In this document: piece by piece, positions 29,782 through 37,348 of the stretch
How the letters are laid out: each line of letters opens with the position of its first letter
Position numbering within the stretch: position 1 is the first letter of the stretch
Assembly: GCF_027257155.1 (NCBI RefSeq)
Contig: NZ_JAPWDU010000003.1
Coordinates: 1 to 64,000 of the forward strand
Direction: 5' to 3'
DNA length: 64,000 nucleotides
Origin: Cerasicoccus sp. TK19100
GTDB taxonomy: Bacteria; Verrucomicrobiota; Verrucomicrobiia; Opitutales; Cerasicoccaceae
Made by a program: the position numbers and the translations under genes
The notes under the pieces: generated by a model
Databases searched by the model: none
What the model saw: the letters and a program-made list of their open reading frames with translations, nothing else
Told to the model about the DNA's origin: nothing

Positions 29782-32187
29782 TTATGCAGAGTTGGCTTTG
29801 CCAAGGGCTTGATTGAGGATGTCCTCCAGAGCTTGGCTTTGAAATTGGGCGGCGAGGTCGGAAAGGTGCGAGTAGAAGTCCTGGCAGGCTTCATCTTCGG
29901 CGGAGAGCTCACTTACTTTGTCTTGCAAAGCTAAGATATCGCCCTCTTCTGCAAGGTTCAGCAATGCCTGCAAAATGTCGGCAGACGGCGTGGCCATTTC
30001 GCTCCGATCGGCAGCGGTAGTTTTCTGCCTGACGGGCTCATCATCGAGGCTTTCCCAATCAATGCCGAGCACCTCGCCCACTTTTTGATAAAGGTCATCG
30101 GCCTTCACCGGCTTGGCGACAAACGCAGCAAACGGCCGGAGCCGCACCTCGTTCTCCTCGTTTTGCATGACGCTCGCGGAGACGGCGATGACCGGCACGT
30201 TGCGCAAAATGGGATCGCACATGATGCGGTGGCAGAGCTCAAAGCCGTCCATCTCCGGCATCAGTAAATCGCTGGCGACCAGGTCGGGTAAATCACGATG
30301 CATCAAGTCCAGCGCTTCCTTACCCGAAGACGCAGACTCCACCTGGAAACCAGCGGCAACGAGCAATTCCTTGGTCACGCGGCGGCTGTTGTCATCGTCG
30401 TCCACCACGAGCACCGAACGCTGCTCTCCCTGAAAGCGCACGCGCCCAAGTTTGCGCGCAGGGATGTATTCCGAGTGCGACTCCTTGGGTGGCAAATAGG
30501 GTATCTCAAACCAAAAGCACGAGCCCTCGCCCAGCTTTGATTCGAGATAAATACTGCCCTCCATAAGCTCGATCAGCTTGCGGCAAATCGGCAGGCCCAG
30601 GCCGGTGCCTTCCGCGGTTTTCTTGCCACCGGACTGCTCGAACGTTTCAAATACACGCTGTTGATCCTCTTCCGGAATGCCGGCACCAGTGTCTTGCACG
30701 ACGAACTTGAGTGTCTCCCCGCAAGGCCCGCCCTTGAGCGTTACGCGTCCGTTTGTGGTGAACTTGATCGCGTTGCCCACGAGATTCAGCAACACTTGGC
30801 GTATCGCGCGTTCATCTGCCTGGAAGTAAAAAATTTCCTCGAGCGGTTGGTCCTGATTAAAGTCCCAGGGTGTCACGGTGTAAGTCACCGACTTAAGCTC
30901 CGCATTCGGCGAGAACATGTCGTCCATGTCGCGCAAGACCTCCTGCAACAGCACGTCCGCATCTGTGAGTTGGAACTTGCCTGCCTCGATTTTCGATAAA
31001 TCCAGGATGTCGTTGATCAAGTGCAGCAAGTGCTCACCACTACGCCCGATGGAGGAGATCATTTCCGCAGCGTCGGCGGGCAGATCATTGCGCATGCCGA
31101 GCACCTGCGTGTAGCCGAGCACACCATTGAGCGGGGTGCGAATTTCGTGACTCATGTTGGCCAGAAAACGGCTTTTGGCCTGGTTGGCGCGGTTGGCTTC
31201 TTCCGCCGCTTCGCGCGCGTGTTCAGAGGCAAGTTTGAGCGCCGTTTCCGTTTCCTTCTGCTTGGTGATGTCGGTCTCGATGCCAATGTAATTAGTCAGC
31301 TCTCCTTTATCATCGTAGAGCGGGTTCACGTCCACGCGGAGCCAATAGGTGTTGCCATTTTTATGGTAGTTGAGCAGTTCGGCGGAAAATGCTTTTTGGC
31401 TCTTCAGTTGCTGGCCGATCTCGGCAACGGTGTCCTTATCGGTCAATGGACCCTGGAGCATTTCTCCGGGTTTTCGCCCCCGCATCTCGTCGAGCGTATA
31501 ACCGGTGATATTCTCAAAAGCCTGATTAATCCAGACCACCCGACCGCTTTCATCCGTAATGACCACGCCGTTCATGGTCTTACTCGCCACAAGCGACAGA
31601 CGGCGGATTTGCGCCTCCGCTTTTTTCTGCTCGGTGATGTCGAGCATCACGCCATTAAAGACAATTTCGTTTGGTGAAATACGCTGGGGCTTACTATCGC
31701 CTTGCCACCACTTGACTTCGCCCGAGGGAGTGATCATGCGGCCAACGAATCGCCAATCCTGCATGGTCCTCATCGCTTCATCAATCGACTCACGCCAGGC
31801 AGAAACGTCGTCCGGGTGTATCTGAATGGCACGCCAATCTCTGATCGCGGCATCCGCCTTAAAGCCGAATACCTGCTCCGAACGCTGGCTCACATAGTAA
31901 AGGCCACACTCGCCGTTTTCGCGCTCAAACCACTGAAAGATAACCCCGGGAAATGTCTGCGCCAATGAGGCCAGACGCTGCTCCTCCTCCCGGAGTTTGC
32001 TGGTTGAGTAGCGCAGCTCCTGGGTGCGGCGTTCCACGGTTTGGGCAAGCTTGCCGCTGAGCTCTTCCAGTTCGCGATTTTTTTCAAACAGACGCAGCGC
32101 CTTATCCTCCAGCAAGCGCTCCGCCTCCTTCCGGGCATTGCGCTCCCGGTCGTATCGTTTTCTCCACTTCTCAATTTCTTCAATCAT
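29782..32187 (-). CDS. PAS hybrid histidine kinase adjoining H-NOX (HnoK/HahK-like)
   Basis: 801 residues, no membrane helix. An N-terminal coiled coil (1-75) is followed by PAS 1 (~75-190, ending MLDITEQK) and PAS 2 (~195-312, NQAFENITGYTLDEMRG and IGIETDITKQK). HisKA has SHEIRTPLNGVLGY (His347), then HATPase (N box 467-474, DTGAGIPEED, GTGLGLPIC) and a receiver (~591-708) with VVDDDD and Asp640 (ASDLLMPEMDG). The last ~70 residues are acidic and helical but show no clear Hpt histidine. Its start is 12 bp from the H-NOX stop; the family's known role is to be controlled by NO-bound H-NOX. Confidence 0.9.
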   Translation of the reverse strand: MIEEIEKWRKRYDRERNARKEAERLLEDKALRLFEKNRELEELSGKLAQTVERRTQELRYSTSKLREEEQRLASLAQTFPGVIFQWFERENGECGLYYVSQRSEQVFGFKADAAIRDWRAIQIHPDDVSAWRESIDEAMRTMQDWRFVGRMITPSGEVKWWQGDSKPQRISPNEIVFNGVMLDITEQKKAEAQIRRLSLVASKTMNGVVITDESGRVVWINQAFENITGYTLDEMRGRKPGEMLQGPLTDKDTVAEIGQQLKSQKAFSAELLNYHKNGNTYWLRVDVNPLYDDKGELTNYIGIETDITKQKETETALKLASEHAREAAEEANRANQAKSRFLANMSHEIRTPLNGVLGYTQVLGMRNDLPADAAEMISSIGRSGEHLLHLINDILDLSKIEAGKFQLTDADVLLQEVLRDMDDMFSPNAELKSVTYTVTPWDFNQDQPLEEIFYFQADERAIRQVLLNLVGNAIKFTTNGRVTLKGGPCGETLKFVVQDTGAGIPEEDQQRVFETFEQSGGKKTAEGTGLGLPICRKLIELMEGSIYLESKLGEGSCFWFEIPYLPPKESHSEYIPARKLGRVRFQGEQRSVLVVDDDDNSRRVTKELLVAAGFQVESASSGKEALDLMHRDLPDLVASDLLMPEMDGFELCHRIMCDPILRNVPVIAVSASVMQNEENEVRLRPFAAFVAKPVKADDLYQKVGEVLGIDWESLDDEPVRQKTTAADRSEMATPSADILQALLNLAEEGDILALQDKVSELSAEDEACQDFYSHLSDLAAQFQSQALEDILNQALGKANSA

Positions 32188-32199
32188 ACTCGCGATTAA

Positions 32200-32733
32200 C
32201 TAGCCCCTCGTCAGGGTAAATACGGAGGTATCGTCGCTAATGCTTTCCCGGCTGATGGTTGCGGTTTCGTTAAAGTGTTTGAGACAGCCGCGAATAAGAC
32301 CCTCGGCGAAATCTTCCATGTGGCGGCTTGAGCTGTAGATCATCTTCATGGTGTCGCCATCGCGCTCACACTCGAAGTGCGGCAACTCGGCGTCAGGGTA
32401 AAGCTTGCGGACTTCCACATGAATATATTGGTCGATACTGGAGAGGAAGCCAAAGGCATCCGTGGCACCATGAAAGAACTGCGGGTAAGCGCCATGGAAT
32501 CGCCCGAAAAGATGCTCACCGTAAATCTTAAGCAACTCATCCGGAGCAATACCGCTGTGCTTGCTGAGCTGCATGACCAGGGAGACCACTTCCTCATGCG
32601 GGTAGGTACCAACCGCCGTGTAAACTCCCTTGGAGACTGGCAGGTCTGCATCCGCGATGATGGAGTCGACCATGTTGATGCCGAACTTCTCCTCGACCAT
32701 GTCCAGAAGCTCGGTGAATACCATTCCTTTCAT
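32200..32733 (-). CDS. H-NOX heme nitric oxide sensor
   Basis: 177 residues, the usual length for stand-alone bacterial H-NOX. The start KGMVFTELLDMVEEKFG is diagnostic. The heme ligand is His105 (in YIHVEVRKLYPDAELP) and the porphyrin-propionate motif YxSxR is present as YSSSR (133-137). In the O2-binding Thermoanaerobacter protein a distal Tyr lies five residues after that Arg; here that position is Phe142, which points to a NO (and CO) sensor that excludes O2. It lies 12 bp from the hybrid kinase, the classic H-NOX/kinase pair. Cytosolic. Confidence 0.93.
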   Translation of the reverse strand: MKGMVFTELLDMVEEKFGINMVDSIIADADLPVSKGVYTAVGTYPHEEVVSLVMQLSKHSGIAPDELLKIYGEHLFGRFHGAYPQFFHGATDAFGFLSSIDQYIHVEVRKLYPDAELPHFECERDGDTMKMIYSSSRHMEDFAEGLIRGCLKHFNETATISRESISDDTSVFTLTRG

Positions 32734-32742
32734 TCTTGATCC

Positions 32743-33888
32743 TTAGTGATGGGTTAGTTGCTGGAGATAAATTGCGCACTGCGTCCGGGTGTGCTCCGGA
32801 TGGGTGACTTGATAAACCGCATGCAAGGCCTCGGTCGGGTCGTCGGGGTCATGACAGCCCAGGCAGTCGCTGTAGGCGATGGCACCAGGCTTGGCCTCGC
32901 GTAAAATCGATTGCCAGTCTGGCGGCAGCGCGTCGAGCTGCTCATCCGAGCGCGGCAGCGGACCATACAAGCGCATTCGCCCGCAGGCGGCCTCCCACAG
33001 CCAGGGCAAACGCTCCAGCCAAAGCGGCAGGCTGGCCGGGCCGGGGTAGCTCGTGCCATTGAGCGCGATCCGCGCATCATGCGATGGTAGCCCAAAGTAG
33101 AGCAACGAGCGAAACTTAAACCAATACCAGAGCGCCGCCCAGCGTTCGGACCACGGGACTTGATTATCCGGCGGCGCAATCGAATCAGCAATAAACGATT
33201 CTATGCGTTCCAGACGCGCGCGGTTTTTGCAGCTATATAATACGCGCCCGTAGAGGATGGCGTTTTCCAGAGTCAAGTGAGCACCGAGGAAGCTGTGTGG
33301 CATCAGCCGGGCGTCACGGACCACGGTATCCTCCGCCACCAGCGACCCGCTGCCAACAACCGCATTGGGCCCAATGACAGAGCCTGGCCCGATCGCCACG
33401 TAATCACCGATAAGGTAGGGCGGATTCAGCTTAACTGACGGATGAATACGGCAAAGTCGGCCAACGGACAAATTAACATCGAGGTCCTCGTCATTCGTCG
33501 ACTCCAGCCATGCCCGATCAAGCGCCTGCCAGTGGTCCATCAGCTCCCACTCCGAGGCGAAGCCATCGGGTGCTTCACCATCGGGCAGACCACTCATTAC
33601 TTTGCCGTGGCTGGCGTCCGCCTGCGATACGGTAACCACTTCAATAATGATCGGCCAAAGCGTCGCTTCTTTAACGGCTTCGCGCACGCGATGCGGACGA
33701 TCCGCAACAGATACGCGCACATGCTTATAGCCCTGATCCAGCGCGTAGTCGAACCAATGGTAAAGCAGCGGCTGGTCACCCACCGGCCACAAGACAAACG
33801 GATCCGGCAAGCGCAAGGCATGCTCCTGCTCACGCCAATCCGGGCAAACCAGTGAAAGAACGGCGGACTCCGTAGCAGCTACCGGCAT
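32743..33888 (-). CDS. Degenerate nucleotidyltransferase with left-handed beta-helix and sugar-transferase-like tail
   Basis: About 381 residues from the ATG at 33888; TTG 33912 and GTG 33903 are alternatives that overlap the preceding gene. The N-terminus resembles sugar-phosphate nucleotidyltransferases (VLWPVGDQPLLYHWFDYALDQG) but lacks the glycine-rich GxGTR loop. Residues ~160-225 form hexapeptide repeats (IGDYVAIGPGSVIGPNAVVGSGSLV). The last ~75 residues (RMRLYGPLPRSDEQLDALPPDW, LREAKPGAI) resemble the C-terminal end of bacterial sugar transferases. It may be a scaffold or acceptor-side partner of the phosphoglycosyl transferase just upstream. Exact function unknown. Confidence 0.65.
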   Translation of the reverse strand: MPVAATESAVLSLVCPDWREQEHALRLPDPFVLWPVGDQPLLYHWFDYALDQGYKHVRVSVADRPHRVREAVKEATLWPIIIEVVTVSQADASHGKVMSGLPDGEAPDGFASEWELMDHWQALDRAWLESTNDEDLDVNLSVGRLCRIHPSVKLNPPYLIGDYVAIGPGSVIGPNAVVGSGSLVAEDTVVRDARLMPHSFLGAHLTLENAILYGRVLYSCKNRARLERIESFIADSIAPPDNQVPWSERWAALWYWFKFRSLLYFGLPSHDARIALNGTSYPGPASLPLWLERLPWLWEAACGRMRLYGPLPRSDEQLDALPPDWQSILREAKPGAIAYSDCLGCHDPDDPTEALHAVYQVTHPEHTRTQCAIYLQQLTHH

Positions 33889-33892
33889 GGCG

Positions 33893-34621
33893 TTAATAGG
33901 CACCCTTTCCAAGCACCACGGCAGGCACTGTTTTAAGTAATATTAATATATCCTGCTTCAGGCTTTGCGAACCGATGTATTGCAAGTCCAGCCGCACTTG
34001 CCCCTCGAAGTCGATCTCGGCGCGACCTCCGATTTGCCACAGGCAGGTGATGCCGGGCTTGACCATCAACCGACGCAAATGAAACGCCTTATACTCGGCG
34101 ACTTCCTTGGGCACCGGTGGTCGTGGCCCGACCAGGGACATGTCGCCACGCAGCACATTGTAGAACTGCGGAAACTCGTCGATGGACAATTTGCGTATAT
34201 ATTTACCGACCTTGGTGATGCGCGGGTCATCCTTCATCTTAAAGGTCACCCCGGTCTCGTGCTGATTCTGCTCCGCCAGCTCATGCTTGATCTGGTCGGC
34301 GTTGATCACCATGGAGCGAAACTTAAGGCACTGAAACGCTCGACCGGCTTCCCCGACCCGCGTCTGCGAAAAGAAAACCGGGCCGCGATCCTCTAACTTG
34401 ATCATTATTGCGGTTACCGCAAAAATAGGGGAAAATATCAAAAGCGCTACAGCCGAGCCGATGACGTCTAGGGCCCTTTTTCCTCCCTCGCTTAATGCAA
34501 TGGTCAGTCGCCAAAGTTTAATTTTTCGGCGCATGGCTTTCCGCCATTTAGCCAATTCGACTTGGCCTTCTTGAGAGAGCCAGAACTCATCAAGAGCGGG
34601 GTTGGAAATATCATCGGCCAT
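33893..34621 (-). CDS. Bacterial sugar transferase (undecaprenyl-phosphate phosphoglycosyl transferase)
   Basis: 242 residues, the monotopic phosphoglycosyl transferase family (short WcaJ/PglC type). After ~48 soluble residues comes the reentrant membrane helix (RALDVIGSAVALLIFSPIFAV), then RGPVFFSQTRVGEAGRAFQCLKFRSM, the catalytic acidic pair in KLSIDEFPQFYNVLRGDMSLVGPRPP and the C-terminal KPGITCLWQIGGRAEIDFE. It moves a sugar phosphate from UDP-sugar to undecaprenyl phosphate, starting the repeat unit. First gene of the leftward operon. An SD-like AAGGAT precedes the ATG by 8 bases. Confidence 0.93.
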   Translation of the reverse strand: MADDISNPALDEFWLSQEGQVELAKWRKAMRRKIKLWRLTIALSEGGKRALDVIGSAVALLIFSPIFAVTAIMIKLEDRGPVFFSQTRVGEAGRAFQCLKFRSMVINADQIKHELAEQNQHETGVTFKMKDDPRITKVGKYIRKLSIDEFPQFYNVLRGDMSLVGPRPPVPKEVAEYKAFHLRRLMVKPGITCLWQIGGRAEIDFEGQVRLDLQYIGSQSLKQDILILLKTVPAVVLGKGAY

Positions 34622-34642
34622 GACCGTTAATCCTTGATAACC

Positions 34643-34671
34643 AATAAATAGTTCTAAGCTTGCCTTGCCAA
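34643..34671 (-). promoter_or_regulatory. Candidate sigma-70 promoter for the leftward operon
   Basis: On the minus strand TTGGCA (34671-34666) and TTTATT (34648-34643) are separated by exactly 17 bases, 22 bp from the sugar transferase start codon. The match is good at -35 and moderate at -10. The same 97-bp gap must also hold the rightward operon promoter, for which no convincing pair was found (a TAGAAT hexamer occurs near 34694-34699). Confidence 0.4.
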
Positions 34672-34718
34672 GGAAAGAATGATCATTTACTGATAGAATT
34701 TACCCCACGAGACATATC

Positions 34719-35030
34719 ATGCCAATATTTGAAACACAGGATCAAGGCGAGGTATTGGTTATCCAGCTGCTGGCAACTCATCTTGAGGCCGCCAATGCTG
34801 CGGAGTTTAAACAAGAGCTGAGCCGCACCCAATTACCCTCCAGCGGAAACGTCCTCGTCGATTGCGCTAAGCTGGAATTCATCGACAGTTCCGGCCTCGG
34901 AGCCCTGCTGCATTTAAATAACTCGCTGAGCAAGGAAGTGCGCCCACTCGCCTTAAAAAATCTGCGCCCGGAAGTGCTCAGCGTGGTCGAACTCTTACGC
35001 CTCAACACCGTCTTTAAGCTAGAAAGCTGA
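34719..35030 (+). CDS. Stand-alone STAS protein (anti-sigma antagonist / SypA-like)
   Basis: 103 residues, a complete STAS domain. The phosphorylation loop is LEFIDSSGLGALLHL with Ser57 at the position phosphorylated in SpoIIAA and RsbV. It should be the substrate of the RsbW-like kinase and PP2C domains encoded in the divergent operon. No anti-sigma factor or sigma factor gene is in the window, so a direct effect on polysaccharide synthesis (as for Vibrio SypA) is as likely as control of a sigma factor. First gene of the rightward operon; the next starts 4 bp later. Confidence 0.92.
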   Translation: MPIFETQDQGEVLVIQLLATHLEAANAAEFKQELSRTQLPSSGNVLVDCAKLEFIDSSGLGALLHLNNSLSKEVRPLALKNLRPEVLSVVELLRLNTVFKLES

Positions 35031-35034
35031 GCCA

Positions 35035-36120
35035 ATGCGCCGTTTCTTCAACGGGACATTCCCTTCCCTGTTGGACAAACTGGATGCGCACGTCGCGCGC
35101 GCGCAGGAGCGCTTCGCGGACAACGACTTGATCGAATCACTGATTCTTGGCGGCGGTTATGGCCGCGGTGAAGGCGGGGTCTATTTAGCGGACGACGAAC
35201 CGCAACTCTACAACGACCTCGACTATTTTCTCTTCACGTCTGAGCCGGAGAATCCCGAGCTACTCCGCGAGGTGCGCGACTTTGAGAAAGTCGAAAGCGC
35301 GGCTCTCGGCATTGATGTGGAAGTCACCTGTCTGCCACCGGGTAACTTAAACGGTGCCGAGAAGTCCATGATGTTTCACGACTTGGTCAAGGGCTGCCTC
35401 GTCGTCACCGGACCGCAAAATTATCTTGCCGAATGGCAGGACAAAATGGACCCGGCCCTCATCGCGCCTATCGAGGCCACCCGCCTCCTCTGGAATCGTG
35501 GTAGCGGCTTGTTCTTTGCCCGCTGCCGATTGGATGAACCGGACGCACGCGGCTTCATCTACCGCCAGCACATGAAACTGGCCATCGCTCTGGGCGACGC
35601 GATCCTCTGCATGGCCGGCCAGCATAACGCCTATTGCGAAATCCGCGGCGAGCGCTTTGCCCAGCTCGACTCGCCGTTGGCCACGGACGAGATTCGCGCG
35701 CTTCACGCGACCGGTGTCGCCTTCAAGCAGCGCCCAGAGGAACCGCCAGCCGATCTCGATCTCGCCGCACAAAATGCACAGATGCGCGCGCTCTGGCAAA
35801 CTGTCTATATTAATATAGAAGGGAAACGCCTCGGCTGCGCATTCGAGAATGCAGATGACTACGCCAAGTCGGCTCGCCGCCTTTTCCCCGAGGAGTCGGC
35901 CTTACGTTGCCTGCTGCTCGCGGTGCGCGACCGGCTCAAGCGCGGCGCGGCCCTGCGCCCCTACGGCGACTACCCGCGCGGCGCACTCATGCGCGCCCTG
36001 GTGCAGCTAAATGCCGACCAGCCCGACTGGGATCAGGTAAAGCAAAATTTGCCGATTAAAAATACTGACTGGAAATCAACATCCAGTGTTTACGAAACTT
36101 GGTGGAACTATTACAGTTAA
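35035..36120 (+). CDS. Nucleotidyltransferase-fold protein of unknown role
   Basis: 361 residues, soluble. Residues 38-63 (LGGGYGRGEGGV, then YNDLDYFLF) match the nucleotidyltransferase-fold pattern of a glycine pair followed by D-x-D, and GIDVEVTCL may give the third acid. The C-terminal ~200 residues are helical and unrecognised. Similar proteins occur in polysaccharide loci without a known reaction. It lies between the STAS gene and a glycosyltransferase with 4-bp gaps on both sides, so it is part of the same transcript. It could be a sugar nucleotide or protein nucleotidyl-modifying enzyme; neither is shown. Confidence 0.65.
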   Translation: MRRFFNGTFPSLLDKLDAHVARAQERFADNDLIESLILGGGYGRGEGGVYLADDEPQLYNDLDYFLFTSEPENPELLREVRDFEKVESAALGIDVEVTCLPPGNLNGAEKSMMFHDLVKGCLVVTGPQNYLAEWQDKMDPALIAPIEATRLLWNRGSGLFFARCRLDEPDARGFIYRQHMKLAIALGDAILCMAGQHNAYCEIRGERFAQLDSPLATDEIRALHATGVAFKQRPEEPPADLDLAAQNAQMRALWQTVYINIEGKRLGCAFENADDYAKSARRLFPEESALRCLLLAVRDRLKRGAALRPYGDYPRGALMRALVQLNADQPDWDQVKQNLPIKNTDWKSTSSVYETWWNYYS

Positions 36121-36124
36121 TCTC

Positions 36125-37348
36125 ATGAACCGGCTGCTGGTTATCTTGCCCTACGTTCCATTTCCCATTCGGCGGGGGACTTTCCAGCGCGTTTTCCACC
36201 TGACTGAACAACTTGCCGGAGCCTTTCAGCTCGATCTGTTTTGCCTCTCCAGCGAAGCCGAGGACGCCGAGCATCATGACCGCTTTGCGGCAATGTGCCA
36301 CCGCGTTGAGTTCAGCCATTTTGCGCATCCGCCCTGGCCATCCTTTTGGACAGACCGCGTGTGGCACCCCCAGCCAACCACGATTCGCCACTGGCATTCA
36401 GACGATGTCGAAAACGCACTGGGCGAGTTCATCGCCGGGCAGGACTACGACGCCGTGTTTTGGGTCGATATCGTGCTTTGGCCTTACGTGAAAAAGTTCT
36501 TCGCCGACCACCCCTGCCTCGTCATGGACCGCAGCCGTGTCGACTGGCTGTTCCAGCAGGAAGAGCTCGCCACACTCGACGACACCGCCTGGGGCCGCTT
36601 CATGCGGCGGGAGAATTTATTTAAGATCGCGCGCGCGGAGCGGGAGGTGATTGAGAGCATTCAGCTCGAAGTCGTGTGCGGTTTGGAGGACAAGGAATTC
36701 CTCGACGCGCGTCTGGGCCAGCCGGGCAAAACCTTTGTGCTGCCCAACGGCGCGAACACCGATTTCTTTAACGCCGACAACTGGCCACCGCAGCCCACGG
36801 AGTTTCCCAGTGCGCTCTTCTGCGGTGCCCTCGACTACACGCCCAACACCGACGCGATGCGCTGGTATTTTGAGGCGGTCCACCACCGAATCCTGGAGCT
36901 TCAGCCGGACTACCAGCTTATTCTCGTGGGCAAAAATCCGACCGACGAGGTGAAATCATACGCCAAAGAGCCGGGCGTCATCTTCGAAGGCGAGGTGCCG
37001 GACGTCCGCCCATTTTACCAAAAAGCCTGGATGCAGATTGTGCCCCTGCGCATTGGCGGCGGCACGCGATTAAAAATCGTTGAAGGCCTCTCGATGGAAA
37101 ACCCCGTGGTCTCGACCACCCTTGGTGCCCAGGGCCTGGAGCTCGCACATCGACAGGAGCTCCTGCTTGCCGACACCGCCGAAGACTTTGCCCAAGCCTG
37201 CCATCAACTGATGAACGACCAAGCCCTCCGCCAACAACTCGCCCAAGCCGGACGCGCCAAAGTCCTCGGAGCCTACACGTGGACCGCCCTCGGCGGACGC
37301 CTGATCGACCAACTTAACCGCCTTCTCCCAAGCCATGAGCCCGCCTAA
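36125..37348 (+). CDS. Glycosyltransferase family 4
   Basis: 407 residues from the ATG at 36125 (NRLLVILPYVPFPIRRGTFQRVFHLTEQL). The C-terminal half has FPSALFCGALDYTPNTDAMRWYFEAV and PLRIGGGTRLKIVEGLSMENPVVSTTLGAQGLE, typical of sugar transferases with the phosphate-binding IGGGTRLK-EG motif. Starting upstream at 36086 would overlap the previous gene in another frame and adds no conserved residues. It overlaps the GT26-STAS gene by 14 bp. Confidence 0.9.
   Translation: MNRLLVILPYVPFPIRRGTFQRVFHLTEQLAGAFQLDLFCLSSEAEDAEHHDRFAAMCHRVEFSHFAHPPWPSFWTDRVWHPQPTTIRHWHSDDVENALGEFIAGQDYDAVFWVDIVLWPYVKKFFADHPCLVMDRSRVDWLFQQEELATLDDTAWGRFMRRENLFKIARAEREVIESIQLEVVCGLEDKEFLDARLGQPGKTFVLPNGANTDFFNADNWPPQPTEFPSALFCGALDYTPNTDAMRWYFEAVHHRILELQPDYQLILVGKNPTDEVKSYAKEPGVIFEGEVPDVRPFYQKAWMQIVPLRIGGGTRLKIVEGLSMENPVVSTTLGAQGLELAHRQELLLADTAEDFAQACHQLMNDQALRQQLAQAGRAKVLGAYTWTALGGRLIDQLNRLLPSHEPA

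Noticed and set aside
28679-32733. Reading the H-NOX operon as a nitrogen-metabolism or denitrification cluster
   Set aside because: No nitrite, nitric oxide or nitrous oxide reductase genes are nearby; every metabolic neighbour is polysaccharide-related.
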